Below, piece after piece: positions 17,373-26,031 of a stretch of DNA of 64,000 bases (the first letter of the stretch is position 1; the number at the start of each line of letters is the position of its first letter). A program made the translations under genes and the position numbers. Under the pieces are notes generated by a model. That model saw nothing but the letters and a program-made list of their open reading frames with translations. It had not been told where the DNA came from and did no database searches. The stretch is taken from contig NZ_JAODOO010000005.1 of NCBI RefSeq assembly GCF_025398335.1, positions 62,001-126,000 on the forward strand, read 5' to 3'. This DNA is from Clostridium sp. CX1 (lineage in GTDB: Bacteria > Bacillota > Clostridia > Clostridiales > Clostridiaceae).

Positions 17373-18158
17373 TTATAAGTCTAAGTAAGAATCAGCGTAT
17401 AGAACAGCTCCATTTACTACGTCACAAGTTTTAATTGTTTCCATTAATCTCTTGTCACATGGGTTCATTATCGCTGAAGTAAGTCCTGCTTGCATAGCCA
17501 TTGCACAGAATGTAGCATCCATGATTGGTCTTATTTCCTTTGGAGCTCCATTTGATATGTTACTTAATCCACAAGTAGTTCTAAGTCCCATTTCGCTTAT
17601 CATTCTAACAGCTTCTAAAACTTCTTTTTGTTTATCCTGCATTCCCTTTATTACTAAGAATAATGGGTCGAATAATAAATCTGTAGGATCCATTCCAAGT
17701 CCCATAGCTCTTTCTAACATTTCTGTACAGTAAGCTATTCTTTCGTCATTGTCTTTAGTTATACCTTCCTTTGCACATAGTGCAATACACATTGCATCAT
17801 ATTCTGCAGCTAAATCTATATTCTCGATTCTTTCACCAGCATCTGCAGAGTTTACAATTGGTTTTCCTTTTTCTCTGTTATAAACCTTAAGTCCTGCTTC
17901 TATAGCCTTTCTATTTGTTGTATCTAGTGCAAGTGGAACATTGTCAAACTCTTTTTGAAGTAATTGAACTCCCCATTGCATTACTTCTTCTCCGTCTTTT
18001 TCTGCTGGTCCTATATTAAAATCTATATAATGAGCACCTGCATCTAACTGTTCTTTTGCTCTTTTTATAATTTGTTCTGGATTTCTTTCTGCTATAGCCT
18101 TTCTAATAGCTGGTGATATACAGTGAATTCTTTCGCCTATGATTAAAAATTTATCCAT
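17373..18158 (-). CDS. acsE: methyltetrahydrofolate:corrinoid/iron-sulfur protein methyltransferase
   Basis: AcsE moves the methyl group from methyl-THF to Co(I) of the AcsC/AcsD corrinoid protein. It is a TIM-barrel pterin-binding protein with KFLIIGERIHCISPAI (start), HYIDFNIGPAE (about 48), ALDTTNRKAIEAG (about 82), PIVNSADAG (about 102) and TTCGLSNISNGAP (about 190). The start is taken at the ATG at 18158, 10 bases after GGGAGGG; an ATG six codons earlier lies in front of that RBS. The resulting 261 residues agree with the family (about 262). It sits between acsC and acsB, with an inverted repeat (18224-18253) upstream. Confidence 0.97.
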   Translation of the reverse strand: MDKFLIIGERIHCISPAIRKAIAERNPEQIIKRAKEQLDAGAHYIDFNIGPAEKDGEEVMQWGVQLLQKEFDNVPLALDTTNRKAIEAGLKVYNREKGKPIVNSADAGERIENIDLAAEYDAMCIALCAKEGITKDNDERIAYCTEMLERAMGLGMDPTDLLFDPLFLVIKGMQDKQKEVLEAVRMISEMGLRTTCGLSNISNGAPKEIRPIMDATFCAMAMQAGLTSAIMNPCDKRLMETIKTCDVVNGAVLYADSYLDL

Positions 18159-18223
18159 GGTCAAATACCCTCCCATTTTAACTTTAAATTTTAAAGATAG
18201 CCTTAATACATTTTTATTTTTTA

Positions 18224-18253
18224 TTTGAGAATCGAGAAATCTCGATTCTCAAA
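18224..18253. repeat. intercistronic inverted repeat between acsC and acsE
   Basis: Perfect 13-bp arms TTTGAGAATCGAG / CTCGATTCTCAAA around AAAT. On the minus strand it is followed by A-rich, not U-rich, sequence, so it is unlikely to terminate transcription. Confidence 0.8.
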
Positions 18254-18271
18254 CTTAATTTATCTTAATAA

Positions 18272-19624
18272 TTACTTTGCTGTTAATTCTTTTAAGAACT
18301 TAGGAAGGAACATAGCTTCTGCTGGTCCAACTATTATTTCCCATCCTGGTAAGTTTTCCTCTAAGTCACCTTTAAGAACTGCAACTTTTCCTGGAAGTAA
18401 AAGTTTTCTGCTCTTAACTTTTTCTTCTATTCCGTTTTCTTTTATGAACTTAGCTATGCTGCTAGCTGTAAATTTACCAGCTGCCCAAGAAGTAAGAACA
18501 GAATATCCACCTGCGTCTGGAATTGCCATCCATACAGGCACTTTAGATCTTTCAACTTCACCAGATACTACGAAGTAAGTTAAAGCAAAGTCAACTGTAC
18601 ATAATACTGGAGAATTTTCATCTGGGTTATTTATTCCATAAAGATTTGGTTCTATTCTCATTGGTTTTTGAGGATCAGTGAAGATATTTTGTCTAAGACC
18701 ATATAATGGTAGCGCTCTAGAATAATCCATATCACTTAAAACTATTATTGAGCCATACTTCATAGTGAATAGTGTAGATAAAGCTACTTCCATAAACTTG
18801 TCGCCTTTTGAAAGCTCATCTACGAATAAGATTGAAGGATATCCAAAAGTTCTATCCTGTCCTTGAAGATTCATTCTTCTGATTTGAACTGTATTTTCAA
18901 ATGCTTCTTTTACTGAACTTGATCCTGGATCAAGTACTAAATTCTTGTATCCTAATTTTTGTATTTCCTCTACTAATCCATATAAAGCTTCTAAATCATC
19001 AGCTTTTACTCCTAAAGTAATGTTGTCAGCCTTAACAAGCTCAACCATTTCCTTGAAGTTTTCTTTGTTAGCACCATACATCATAGGATTTTCAGCTTTT
19101 ACTAATTCAAGAGCTTCCTTTGCAACAGCAACGTCTTCGCAAATTAGTATGTAAGCTACCTTTAATCCGCTTGCTTTCACTTTATTAACTAAAGCAACAT
19201 ACTTATCTTTATTGCCAGCATATTTTAATGCAGCAAATTCAACCTTCATTTCTTCTCCGATTCTTACATAGTTAACATCTTTCATGTGTTGAATCTTTGA
19301 GTCTATTTCAGCATCATCCATGCTATCTGATAATAATACTGCAAATCTATTTCTATTTACATAAGTCTTTTCATGACGGAATAAAACAGTTTCTCCACCA
19401 AATTTATATTCATTTTCGTCTTTACCGATAGTTATAGTTTTCATTAATGGTGCTGTAGCTTCTGACAACTTCTCTATAGCTTCTGCACTCATGTGTGTAC
19501 ATTTTCCTATTTCTGCTCCACCTGCAGCAACCTTCATTGAGAATGCTAAACATGTTGGAAAACCACAATCTTTACAATTCTTTTTTGGTGTTAATTTAAA
19601 TATATCTAATCCTGTTAAAGCCAT
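18272..19624 (-). CDS. acsC: corrinoid/iron-sulfur protein large (gamma) subunit
   Basis: AcsC, with AcsD, carries the cobamide that shuttles the methyl group to AcsB. The 450-residue protein opens with the [4Fe-4S] domain: Cys17, Cys20 and Cys25 in NCKDCGFPTC and a fourth Cys in IGKCTHMS near 42. A TIM barrel follows, with a C-terminal corrinoid-binding domain (TSWAAGKFTASSIAKFI, LPGKVAVLKGDLEENLPGWEI). Length is normal for the family. RBS AGGGAGG. It is tightly downstream of acsD. Confidence 0.98.
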   Translation of the reverse strand: MALTGLDIFKLTPKKNCKDCGFPTCLAFSMKVAAGGAEIGKCTHMSAEAIEKLSEATAPLMKTITIGKDENEYKFGGETVLFRHEKTYVNRNRFAVLLSDSMDDAEIDSKIQHMKDVNYVRIGEEMKVEFAALKYAGNKDKYVALVNKVKASGLKVAYILICEDVAVAKEALELVKAENPMMYGANKENFKEMVELVKADNITLGVKADDLEALYGLVEEIQKLGYKNLVLDPGSSSVKEAFENTVQIRRMNLQGQDRTFGYPSILFVDELSKGDKFMEVALSTLFTMKYGSIIVLSDMDYSRALPLYGLRQNIFTDPQKPMRIEPNLYGINNPDENSPVLCTVDFALTYFVVSGEVERSKVPVWMAIPDAGGYSVLTSWAAGKFTASSIAKFIKENGIEEKVKSRKLLLPGKVAVLKGDLEENLPGWEIIVGPAEAMFLPKFLKELTAK

Positions 19625-19669
19625 TTTGAATCCTCCCTTACCTAATCCCAGTATAAATTTATATTTTTA

Positions 19670-20614
19670 TTAACCTATTAACTCATTTACGAATGTTCTA
19701 ATTGTCTCTACTGATTTTGGATGACGTAAGATTACAGCGTTAGATCCTGATGCTAAAACTCCTGTAGCAGTTGCTATTTCCATAGCAATTCCTCTATCCT
19801 CTTGACATCCCCATTGTGGTGAATCTGATTCTAACTCAACTGTTTCCTTTACCTTCCAAGTATCAAAAGAAACTGGTGTTATTATTGGCACTTGAAGAGT
19901 TTTGTCATTTTGTCCAAGAGCAGCTAGTCTTACTCTATCTAGAGTTGAGATAACATATTCATAACCATAGCCTGCTGCTGCAGAACCTATGTTATCAACT
20001 ATCTTTTCATTAGGAACACCTAACTGATTAACTAATATATTTATTTGTTTTGCAAGGTTTATATCAACAGAAGACTCTGCTGCAACTTTATGGTTATAAG
20101 CCATTGTACCAGCAGCTGCTATTGTCTTATAGTTATCTTCTACTGCAGCTAGTAAAAGAACATTATGTCCATCTAATTCTTGAGCAACTTTTTCGAAAAG
20201 CTTAGCATCCTTATCATGGTTACCTGTTCCTGCTATTACTAGAGGAGTTTTTATAGCTTCTGCTACAGCCTTAGCAGCTTTAGCACTTTCTTCAACAGGC
20301 TTATTTAATCCGTTTGGATCTGCACTATCTAATTTTAAGCAAATGAAGTCTGGAGAATATTTTTCTTCAACAAACTTTGCCCATGCAACAGGATCTTTGC
20401 TTACATCACTGTAAAGAGCTTTTAATGATTCTATCCACTCTTCTGGATATACGTCTGATATTTCTAAACCAACCTTTGGAGCATTTCCTACATTTCCATC
20501 AAAGCTATGGAATGCAAGTGTGCTTTCTCCACCTAACTTTATAGCTTTTTCTCCAGTTCCGATTTCAACTTCACAAATCTTACCTGAGAACTTCTGTACT
20601 GTTTTTTTGAACAT
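19670..20614 (-). CDS. acsD: corrinoid/iron-sulfur protein small (delta) subunit
   Basis: The AcsD subunit is a TIM barrel that pairs with AcsC to hold the cobamide. The 314-residue protein has family motifs NAPKVGLEISDVYPEEW, FICLKLDSADPNGL, LVIAGTGNHDKDA and TPVSFDTWKVKE. It ends with GIAMEIATATGVLASGSNAVILRHP. Start, length and order (AAA ATPase, acsD, acsC, acsE, acsB) agree with clostridial acetogens. RBS AAGGAGGC. Confidence 0.98.
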   Translation of the reverse strand: MFKKTVQKFSGKICEVEIGTGEKAIKLGGESTLAFHSFDGNVGNAPKVGLEISDVYPEEWIESLKALYSDVSKDPVAWAKFVEEKYSPDFICLKLDSADPNGLNKPVEESAKAAKAVAEAIKTPLVIAGTGNHDKDAKLFEKVAQELDGHNVLLLAAVEDNYKTIAAAGTMAYNHKVAAESSVDINLAKQINILVNQLGVPNEKIVDNIGSAAAGYGYEYVISTLDRVRLAALGQNDKTLQVPIITPVSFDTWKVKETVELESDSPQWGCQEDRGIAMEIATATGVLASGSNAVILRHPKSVETIRTFVNELIG

Positions 20615-20633
20615 AACTTAATGCCTCCTTAAA

Positions 20634-21404
20634 CTACTTTTTAAATTCAATTTTTGATAAAATATCATTTAATGCTTTTTTAGACATGGAATCCTCTGGC
20701 ATTTCAACAAGAGGCTTTCCGCTAGTATCATATTCATACACCATAGGGTCCATTGGTACAACACCTAATAAATTTAAACCTTGCTTTTCTATTTCTTCCA
20801 TTGTTCCTTCATTTAACTTACCTTCTGGTGCTCTATTAACTATAAGAAAAATTTGTCCTACTTTTAGTTTTAACTCATCAACTAATCTTCTTATTCTTCC
20901 AACAGCTTGGATTCCTCTTCTAGAACAGTCACTTATTAAAAATAAAGTGTCTATATCTTCAACTACTTTTCTACTTAAATGCTCCATACCTGCCTCATTA
21001 TCAATAATCAGGTAATTATAATTTCCTGAAAGAGAATCTATTTGGGACTTTAGTACCCCATTTACATAACAATAACAGCCTGTTCCTTGGGACCTTCCCA
21101 TAACTATCATGTCATAGCCGTTTCCTTCTGTTACGGCAGTATTCAACCTATACTTTAGGTAATCAGCCTTTAACATTCCTCCTGGGAAGTTTTGATCAAG
21201 TGATCTTTGACTTACATCTTCTCTTATCTCTCCTATAGTGGCTTCTATCTCTTCACCTAATACTTCATTTAAATTGGCATTGGCATCTGCATCAACTGCT
21301 AAGATAGGTCCATTACCTTTTTTAACTAAGTAATCAATTAAAAGACCTGTTAAAGTAGTTTTTCCAGTGCCGCCTTTACCTGCTACAGCTATTTTATATC
21401 CCAT
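20634..21404 (-). CDS. CooC-type nickel-insertion ATPase (second copy, AcsF-like)
   Basis: This 256-residue P-loop ATPase has the deviant Walker A GKGGTGKTT (residues 9-17), a downstream DADANANLNEVLG and LIIDNEAGMEHLSR, as in the MinD/CooC family. It differs from the other CooC at 27709-28491 (GKGGVGKTT; DADPDPNLALALG), so this is not a recent duplicate. Both have a Cys pair, here GCYCYV, that can bind nickel. Position directly before acsD-acsC-acsE-acsB suggests maturation of acetyl-CoA synthase, as for AcsF of Moorella; that split of work is inferred. RBS AAGGGAGG. Confidence 0.9.
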   Translation of the reverse strand: MGYKIAVAGKGGTGKTTLTGLLIDYLVKKGNGPILAVDADANANLNEVLGEEIEATIGEIREDVSQRSLDQNFPGGMLKADYLKYRLNTAVTEGNGYDMIVMGRSQGTGCYCYVNGVLKSQIDSLSGNYNYLIIDNEAGMEHLSRKVVEDIDTLFLISDCSRRGIQAVGRIRRLVDELKLKVGQIFLIVNRAPEGKLNEGTMEEIEKQGLNLLGVVPMDPMVYEYDTSGKPLVEMPEDSMSKKALNDILSKIEFKK

Positions 21405-21428
21405 AGTACAACCTCCCTTTATCGCTAT

Positions 21429-21450
21429 GCATAGGGCTAAAGCCCTATGC
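21429..21450. repeat. intercistronic inverted repeat after lpdA
   Basis: GC-rich perfect 10-bp arms GCATAGGGCT / AGCCCTATGC with a two-base centre. It lies between the start of the CooC-like gene (21404) and the stop codon of lpdA (21453), so it is at the 3' end of the lpdA message. No U-run follows. Confidence 0.75.
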
Positions 21451-21452
21451 TG

Positions 21453-22832
21453 TTAGTCTACTGAGTGAACACATTGTTTATGAACATCATGAAGTGCTTC
21501 CATAATTCCTTCACATAAAGTTGGATGTGGATGAATTACTTCTCCTACTTGTTCTGCTGTTAAGCCGAGTTCACAAGCTACTGTTAATTCTCCAAGCATG
21601 TCTGCTGCTCTTTCTCCGATTATAGCTGCACCAATAATTACATCTTTTTCATCTGTAATTACTTTTACAAATCCTTGTATTTTACCCATAGCTTGAGCTT
21701 TTCCAAGTCCTCTAAAATCGAATTTTCCTACCTTGTAATTAATTCCAGCATCTTTTGCTTGTTTTTCTTTCATACCAACAGAAGCAACTTCTGGTTCTGT
21801 AAATACACATCCTGGTATAGCTTTATAGCTAACTTTCTTATTTTTGCCTAGAACAGCATTTTCTACAGCTACGATACCTTGTCTTGAAGCTACATGAGCT
21901 AAATCAGGACTTATAGTTAAATCGCCTATTGCATAAACGCCTTCTACATTAGTTTCTAAACACTCGTTAACTATTACTTTACCTCTATCCATTTGCATTC
22001 CTAGTTCTTCTAATCCAAGACCTTCTGTATATGCTCTTCTGCCAATAGCTACAAGCATCTTTTCTGCTTCTACTTTCTTACCACTAGCTAAAGTTGCAAC
22101 GACCTTGTCCTCTCCAACTTCTACAGTTGAGATACCATCACCTACAAAGAACTTTATCTTTTCTTGTTTAAAGCTTCTTTGTAGTATTTTTGCTGTATCT
22201 TCGTCTTCAAGAGGTAATAATTGTGGTAACATTTCTACTATTTTAACCTCAGTTCCGAGTCTATGTAGGAACTGTCCTATTTCACAGCCTATTACACCGC
22301 CACCAACAACAATTACTGATTTTGGTTGTTCCTTTAGATTTAAAATTTCATCAGAAGTCATTACATTCTTTCCGTCATAAGGAAGGAATCTTGGAACTAC
22401 TGGCACAGAACCTGTAGCAAGAATTATCTTGTCTGCTGGTATACTTTCCTTTGTTCCATCTTCCTTTGTAACTTCAACTTCCTTATTACTTACTAATCTT
22501 CCAAGTCCTCTTACAAGTTTTACTCCTCTGCTTTCAAATAGGTATTCAATTCCTTTTACAAGCTGAGTAACAACTTTTTCTTTTCTTTCTACTATAGTTG
22601 CAAAATCAGCACTTATATCCCCTTCTATAGTAATGCCGAATTTTTTAGCTTCTCTAACATGATTTAATACGTCTGAACAAGCAAGTAAAGCTTTTGTAGG
22701 TATACATCCTACATTTAAGCAAGTTCCCCCAACTTTACCCTTTTCAACTACAGTAACTTCAGCACCTAACATTGCAGCTTTTAATGCAGCTACATATCCA
22801 CCTGGACCCCCACCAACAACAACTATCTTCAT
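21453..22832 (-). CDS. lpdA: dihydrolipoyl dehydrogenase
   Basis: This FAD enzyme reoxidises dihydrolipoyl groups with NAD+. The 459-residue protein begins VVVGGGPGGYVAALKAA and has the redox disulfide in GGTCLNVGCIPTKALL (about 34-49). It has the NAD fold VIVVGGGVIGCEIGQFL (about 172-188), the FAD motif VYAIGDLTISPDLAHVA (about 305) and the C-terminal catalytic HPHPTLCE (about 440). There is no N-terminal lipoyl domain. It sits in the acetyl-CoA cluster, as in C. ljungdahlii-type operons. Its lipoyl partner in the window is GcvH. Role in electron transfer to the pathway is not settled. Confidence 0.96.
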   Translation of the reverse strand: MKIVVVGGGPGGYVAALKAAMLGAEVTVVEKGKVGGTCLNVGCIPTKALLACSDVLNHVREAKKFGITIEGDISADFATIVERKEKVVTQLVKGIEYLFESRGVKLVRGLGRLVSNKEVEVTKEDGTKESIPADKIILATGSVPVVPRFLPYDGKNVMTSDEILNLKEQPKSVIVVGGGVIGCEIGQFLHRLGTEVKIVEMLPQLLPLEDEDTAKILQRSFKQEKIKFFVGDGISTVEVGEDKVVATLASGKKVEAEKMLVAIGRRAYTEGLGLEELGMQMDRGKVIVNECLETNVEGVYAIGDLTISPDLAHVASRQGIVAVENAVLGKNKKVSYKAIPGCVFTEPEVASVGMKEKQAKDAGINYKVGKFDFRGLGKAQAMGKIQGFVKVITDEKDVIIGAAIIGERAADMLGELTVACELGLTAEQVGEVIHPHPTLCEGIMEALHDVHKQCVHSVD

Positions 22833-22848
22833 TTAAATCGCCCCTTTT

Positions 22849-23724
22849 TTATAATCCTGCTTCGTCTAATATAAATGGCACATTCTCTTCCGCCCCGATT
22901 GCCATTATATGAATACCATCACAAAGCCCTTCAGCTTTTGCTTGTTTTATAAATTCACCGGATATTTTAATACCCTCTTTTACCTTATCCTCAGCATTTT
23001 TCATTCTTTCGATTAATTCATCTGGAACAAATATGCCTGGAACATTTTTATTCATATATTTAGCCATTCCAGCTGATTTTAGAGGTATAATACCTAGCAT
23101 TAGTTTTGCGTCTAAATGCTTAGTCTTCTCTCTAAAATTTCTTAAAGTATCTATGTCAAATACAGCTTGTGTTTGGAAGAACCTAGCACCAGCCTTTATT
23201 TTCTTTTCCATTTTTAGTATTTGTACCTCTAAAGGTTCATATCTTGGTGTTACACAGGCTCCTAGATAGAAATCTGGCTTTCCATTTAACTCATTACCAG
23301 ACATATCCTTTCCACTGGATAAAGTGCTAGCTACCTGAAGTATGCTTACACTGTCTAAATCATAAACTGGCTTAGCACCTGGATGATCTCCTGTCATAGT
23401 ATAGTCTCCAGTAAGAGCTAAAACGTTTTCTATCTCAAAAACCCCAGCAGATAATAACTCCCCCTGTATAGCTATTCTATTTCTATCTCTTCCTGTCACC
23501 TGAAGCACAGGCTCAAGTCCTGCATCTTTTAAAACCTTACATGTTGCTAAGGAGGTAGCTTTTAATGTAGCAGATTGGAAATCTGTAACGTTAACCCCAT
23601 GAACTCTTCCTTTTACCGCTTTAGCACATTCTATTAGATGGGAAAGATTTGTACCTTTTGGAGGAGCCATTTCTGTTGTAACAGCAAAATCTCCTCTTTC
23701 AAAAGCTTCTTTCAATAGACTCAT
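22849..23724 (-). CDS. metF: methylenetetrahydrofolate reductase, catalytic subunit
   Basis: MetF reduces methylene-THF to methyl-THF. The 291-residue TIM barrel shows the start FAVTTEMAPPKGTNLSHL, the GVNVTDFQSA loop, LALTGDYTM and GARFFQTQAVFDI. The acceptor site uses FAD; electrons are inferred to come via MetV, encoded just upstream. RBS GGGGGATT-type is visible before the ATG. The order metV-metF is that of the acetogenic MetVF enzyme. Confidence 0.97.
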   Translation of the reverse strand: MSLLKEAFERGDFAVTTEMAPPKGTNLSHLIECAKAVKGRVHGVNVTDFQSATLKATSLATCKVLKDAGLEPVLQVTGRDRNRIAIQGELLSAGVFEIENVLALTGDYTMTGDHPGAKPVYDLDSVSILQVASTLSSGKDMSGNELNGKPDFYLGACVTPRYEPLEVQILKMEKKIKAGARFFQTQAVFDIDTLRNFREKTKHLDAKLMLGIIPLKSAGMAKYMNKNVPGIFVPDELIERMKNAEDKVKEGIKISGEFIKQAKAEGLCDGIHIMAIGAEENVPFILDEAGL

Positions 23725-23749
23725 TTTTCATAATCCCCCTTAGTTATAA

Positions 23750-24400
23750 TTACTTATCTTTTAAATCTATTTTTCTTGGATGTGCACTAATTTGATAATC
23801 TCTTGGCTCTCTTATCTCTACTAGATTTTCAAGCTTATCTTGTTCCTTTAACTTATTGTATATTGCTATCCATGCACAATCGTTTTCCGGATCAACTTCA
23901 CACTTTCCATCTCTTGCTCCACCACAAGCTCCATTTAAAAGACCCTTTGCACACATTGTTACTGGACATATTCCCCCAGTCCAGCCAAGCTGACAGCTTC
24001 CACAAGCTCTGCAAGCTTCTGCATACTGGCCAACTCTCTCTACTTCGCCTATAAACAATGTGTTATTAGCAGGGTAAACTGAATTTTTTACAAGCTTTGC
24101 AACAGTCTGAGTTCCATCCCCGCAAGCTAAAGATAAAACTGCATCAGCTTCTTTTAACTCATCCTTTAAAGCTTTTAAGTCTTTTCTAGTTTTAAGCAAA
24201 TTACAAGAAGGATCTAATATTTTATATCCTAAAACTGTTTTTCCGTTCTCTTCTAGCTTAGCTTTCATAGCTAAAACTTCCTCTTCTCCACCTACTTTAC
24301 ATGTGGATGCACATAAGGAACAACCTGTTAAAACAACTTTTTGACTATCTTTTAAATAGTCAATTACTTCTTCAAAAGGCTTTTTTTCTGAAATAATCAT
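23750..24400 (-). CDS. metV: methylenetetrahydrofolate reductase zinc/iron-sulfur subunit MetV
   Basis: The 216-residue protein is the small partner of MetF. It has many Cys: GCSLCASTC (about 26-34), DPSC, CGD and the ACRACGSCQLGWTGGICPVTMC run (about 131-152), plus NGACGGARDGKCEVDPENDC. These can hold [4Fe-4S] clusters and zinc, as in MetVF of Moorella and A. woodii. It passes electrons to MetF. Unlike A. woodii no rnfC2 gene follows, so the electron donor is open. RBS GGGGG-type lies upstream, 25 bases after folD. Confidence 0.95.
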   Translation of the reverse strand: MIISEKKPFEEVIDYLKDSQKVVLTGCSLCASTCKVGGEEEVLAMKAKLEENGKTVLGYKILDPSCNLLKTRKDLKALKDELKEADAVLSLACGDGTQTVAKLVKNSVYPANNTLFIGEVERVGQYAEACRACGSCQLGWTGGICPVTMCAKGLLNGACGGARDGKCEVDPENDCAWIAIYNKLKEQDKLENLVEIREPRDYQISAHPRKIDLKDK

Positions 24401-24425
24401 TTTTATTCCCCCAATTTATAAATGC

Positions 24426-25280
24426 TTATAGGTTATTTTGCTGCTTACATGCTTTTACAACATGTTTAGCAAGTATTGAAGTAGTAACCGCTCCTACTCC
24501 ACCTGGAACTGGTGTTATCACTGAAGCCTTATTTACACAGTCATCAGTATCAGCATCTCCACAAAGATTTCCTTGTTCATCAACATTTATACCAACATCT
24601 ATAACTGCTGCTCCTTCTTTTACATAAGCTGAATCTATCATCTTTGCCTTACCTATCCCCACTATTAAGACATCAGCTTCTGAGCATACTGCTGGCATAT
24701 TTTCAGTTCTTGAATGACATATAGTAACTGTAGCATGTTCGTTTAAAAGCAACATTGATACTGGTTTTCCTACTACCATTGATCTTCCTATAACTACAGC
24801 CTTTTTGCCCTTCATAGGAACATTGTAATGCTTAAGAATTTCAATAACAGCTGATGGAGTGCATGGTGCAAAGCCAGTCTGGTCGTTCTCCATAACCTTA
24901 GCTACATTTACAGGGCTGAAACAATCAACATCTTTTTCAGGTGCAATTACATATTTAATAACGCTTTCGCTTAGTTGTTTTGGGAAAGGTCTAAAAACTA
25001 GTATTCCGTGAGTAGATTTATCATCATTTACCTTTTTTAATTCTTCTATGAACTTATCTTGAGATATGTCTTCTGGAAGCTCTTTAACTTCTGTCGCTAT
25101 TCCTATAGACTGACATCTTTTTAAAGCTCCTCTTTCATAAGCAAGGTCACTTCCGTTGGCTCCAACTCTAACTATTGTTAGCTTTGGCACAATACCCTTT
25201 ACCTTTAATTCTTCAACTTCTTTAGTTAATGCTGCACTTATTGCATCTGCAACTGGTTTCCCTTTAATTAACTGACCCAT
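24426..25280 (-). CDS. folD: bifunctional methylene-THF dehydrogenase / methenyl-THF cyclohydrolase
   Basis: FolD oxidises or reduces methylene-THF and interconverts methenyl- and formyl-THF. The 284-residue protein begins MGQLIKGKPVADAIS and has the folate-site YERGALK region (about 47), VIGRSMVVGKPVSMLLL (about 164) for NAD(P) and the C-terminal PVPGGVGAVTTSIL. The start is the ATG at 25280, 9 bases after AAGGAG; a GTG six codons earlier overlaps the RBS. It acts with Fhs and FchA upstream and MetVF downstream. An inverted repeat (25334-25361) separates it from fchA. Confidence 0.97.
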   Translation of the reverse strand: MGQLIKGKPVADAISAALTKEVEELKVKGIVPKLTIVRVGANGSDLAYERGALKRCQSIGIATEVKELPEDISQDKFIEELKKVNDDKSTHGILVFRPFPKQLSESVIKYVIAPEKDVDCFSPVNVAKVMENDQTGFAPCTPSAVIEILKHYNVPMKGKKAVVIGRSMVVGKPVSMLLLNEHATVTICHSRTENMPAVCSEADVLIVGIGKAKMIDSAYVKEGAAVIDVGINVDEQGNLCGDADTDDCVNKASVITPVPGGVGAVTTSILAKHVVKACKQQNNL

Positions 25281-25333
25281 ACTTATAATCTCCTTCACAC
25301 TAAAATTCTCAAGTAATTATATGTGTAAGCACT

Positions 25334-25361
25334 CTTCAGAGAAAAAAGCTTTTCTCTGAAG
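25334..25361. repeat. intercistronic inverted repeat between fchA and folD
   Basis: Perfect 12-bp arms CTTCAGAGAAAA / TTTTCTCTGAAG around AAGC. The downstream minus-strand sequence is not U-rich, so a processing or stability role is more likely than termination. Confidence 0.8.
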
Positions 25362-25376
25362 CCGTGCCACAATGCA

Positions 25377-26009
25377 CTACTTAGAAAGTGCTTTTACTAC
25401 CTTTTCATAAACTTCATCACAAAGTTTAACTCCCTCTTCTATTAGAGGTTCTGTTTCTTTTTTTACTTTTTCAACATAATCTACATCTTTAATAGAATTT
25501 ATGTTGATTATTACATTTAATTGAGCACCGATTATAGCAGCTCTTAAACACTGCACTCCTACCCCTACGTCACTTATAGCTAACATTGAGCAGTTGTCAA
25601 CTAATCCTTCATGAAGTTTAATTGACTCATAAGCTAATTTAACTATAGATACAGGAACCTCACAGGCATCTTTTAAGCATTTCTCTAAAGTTTCTTCCTT
25701 TAGTTTTTTCTGCTCATCTGTATCTTTAGGCATTCCATAAGCCTTTGATAAAGGTAAGAAGCATTCTGCATCTGCATCTATCATTTTGAGAAGTTCTTGT
25801 TGTAACTCTCCAGCTCTATTTAATATGCCTTGTAACTTTTCTTCGTACTCAACGAATTTTTTCTTTCCTATTGTCAAATTACAAACCATGCTTCCAAGTG
25901 CCATTCCTATCGCACCTGTTAATGCTGCAGCCCCGCCACCACCAGGTACTGCTGCTTTTGAAGCAAGAACTTCTATAAATTCTGTACAAGTTTTATCCGC
26001 TAGCTTCAT
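25377..26009 (-). CDS. fchA: methenyltetrahydrofolate cyclohydrolase / formimidoyl-THF cyclodeaminase family
   Basis: FchA interconverts formyl- and methenyl-THF in the methyl branch. The 210-residue all-helical protein starts LADKTCTEFIEVLASKAAVPGGGGAAALTGAIG (seen across residues 2-35), where the PGGGGAAAL loop binds folate. It ends with a long helical region. RBS AGGGGG lies 8 bases before the ATG. It sits between fhs and folD. With FolD also able to do the cyclohydrolase step, the pathway has two candidates for it. Confidence 0.95.
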   Translation of the reverse strand: MKLADKTCTEFIEVLASKAAVPGGGGAAALTGAIGMALGSMVCNLTIGKKKFVEYEEKLQGILNRAGELQQELLKMIDADAECFLPLSKAYGMPKDTDEQKKLKEETLEKCLKDACEVPVSIVKLAYESIKLHEGLVDNCSMLAISDVGVGVQCLRAAIIGAQLNVIININSIKDVDYVEKVKKETEPLIEEGVKLCDEVYEKVVKALSK

Positions 26010-26031
26010 TATTCGTTCCCCCTAAAATTCT

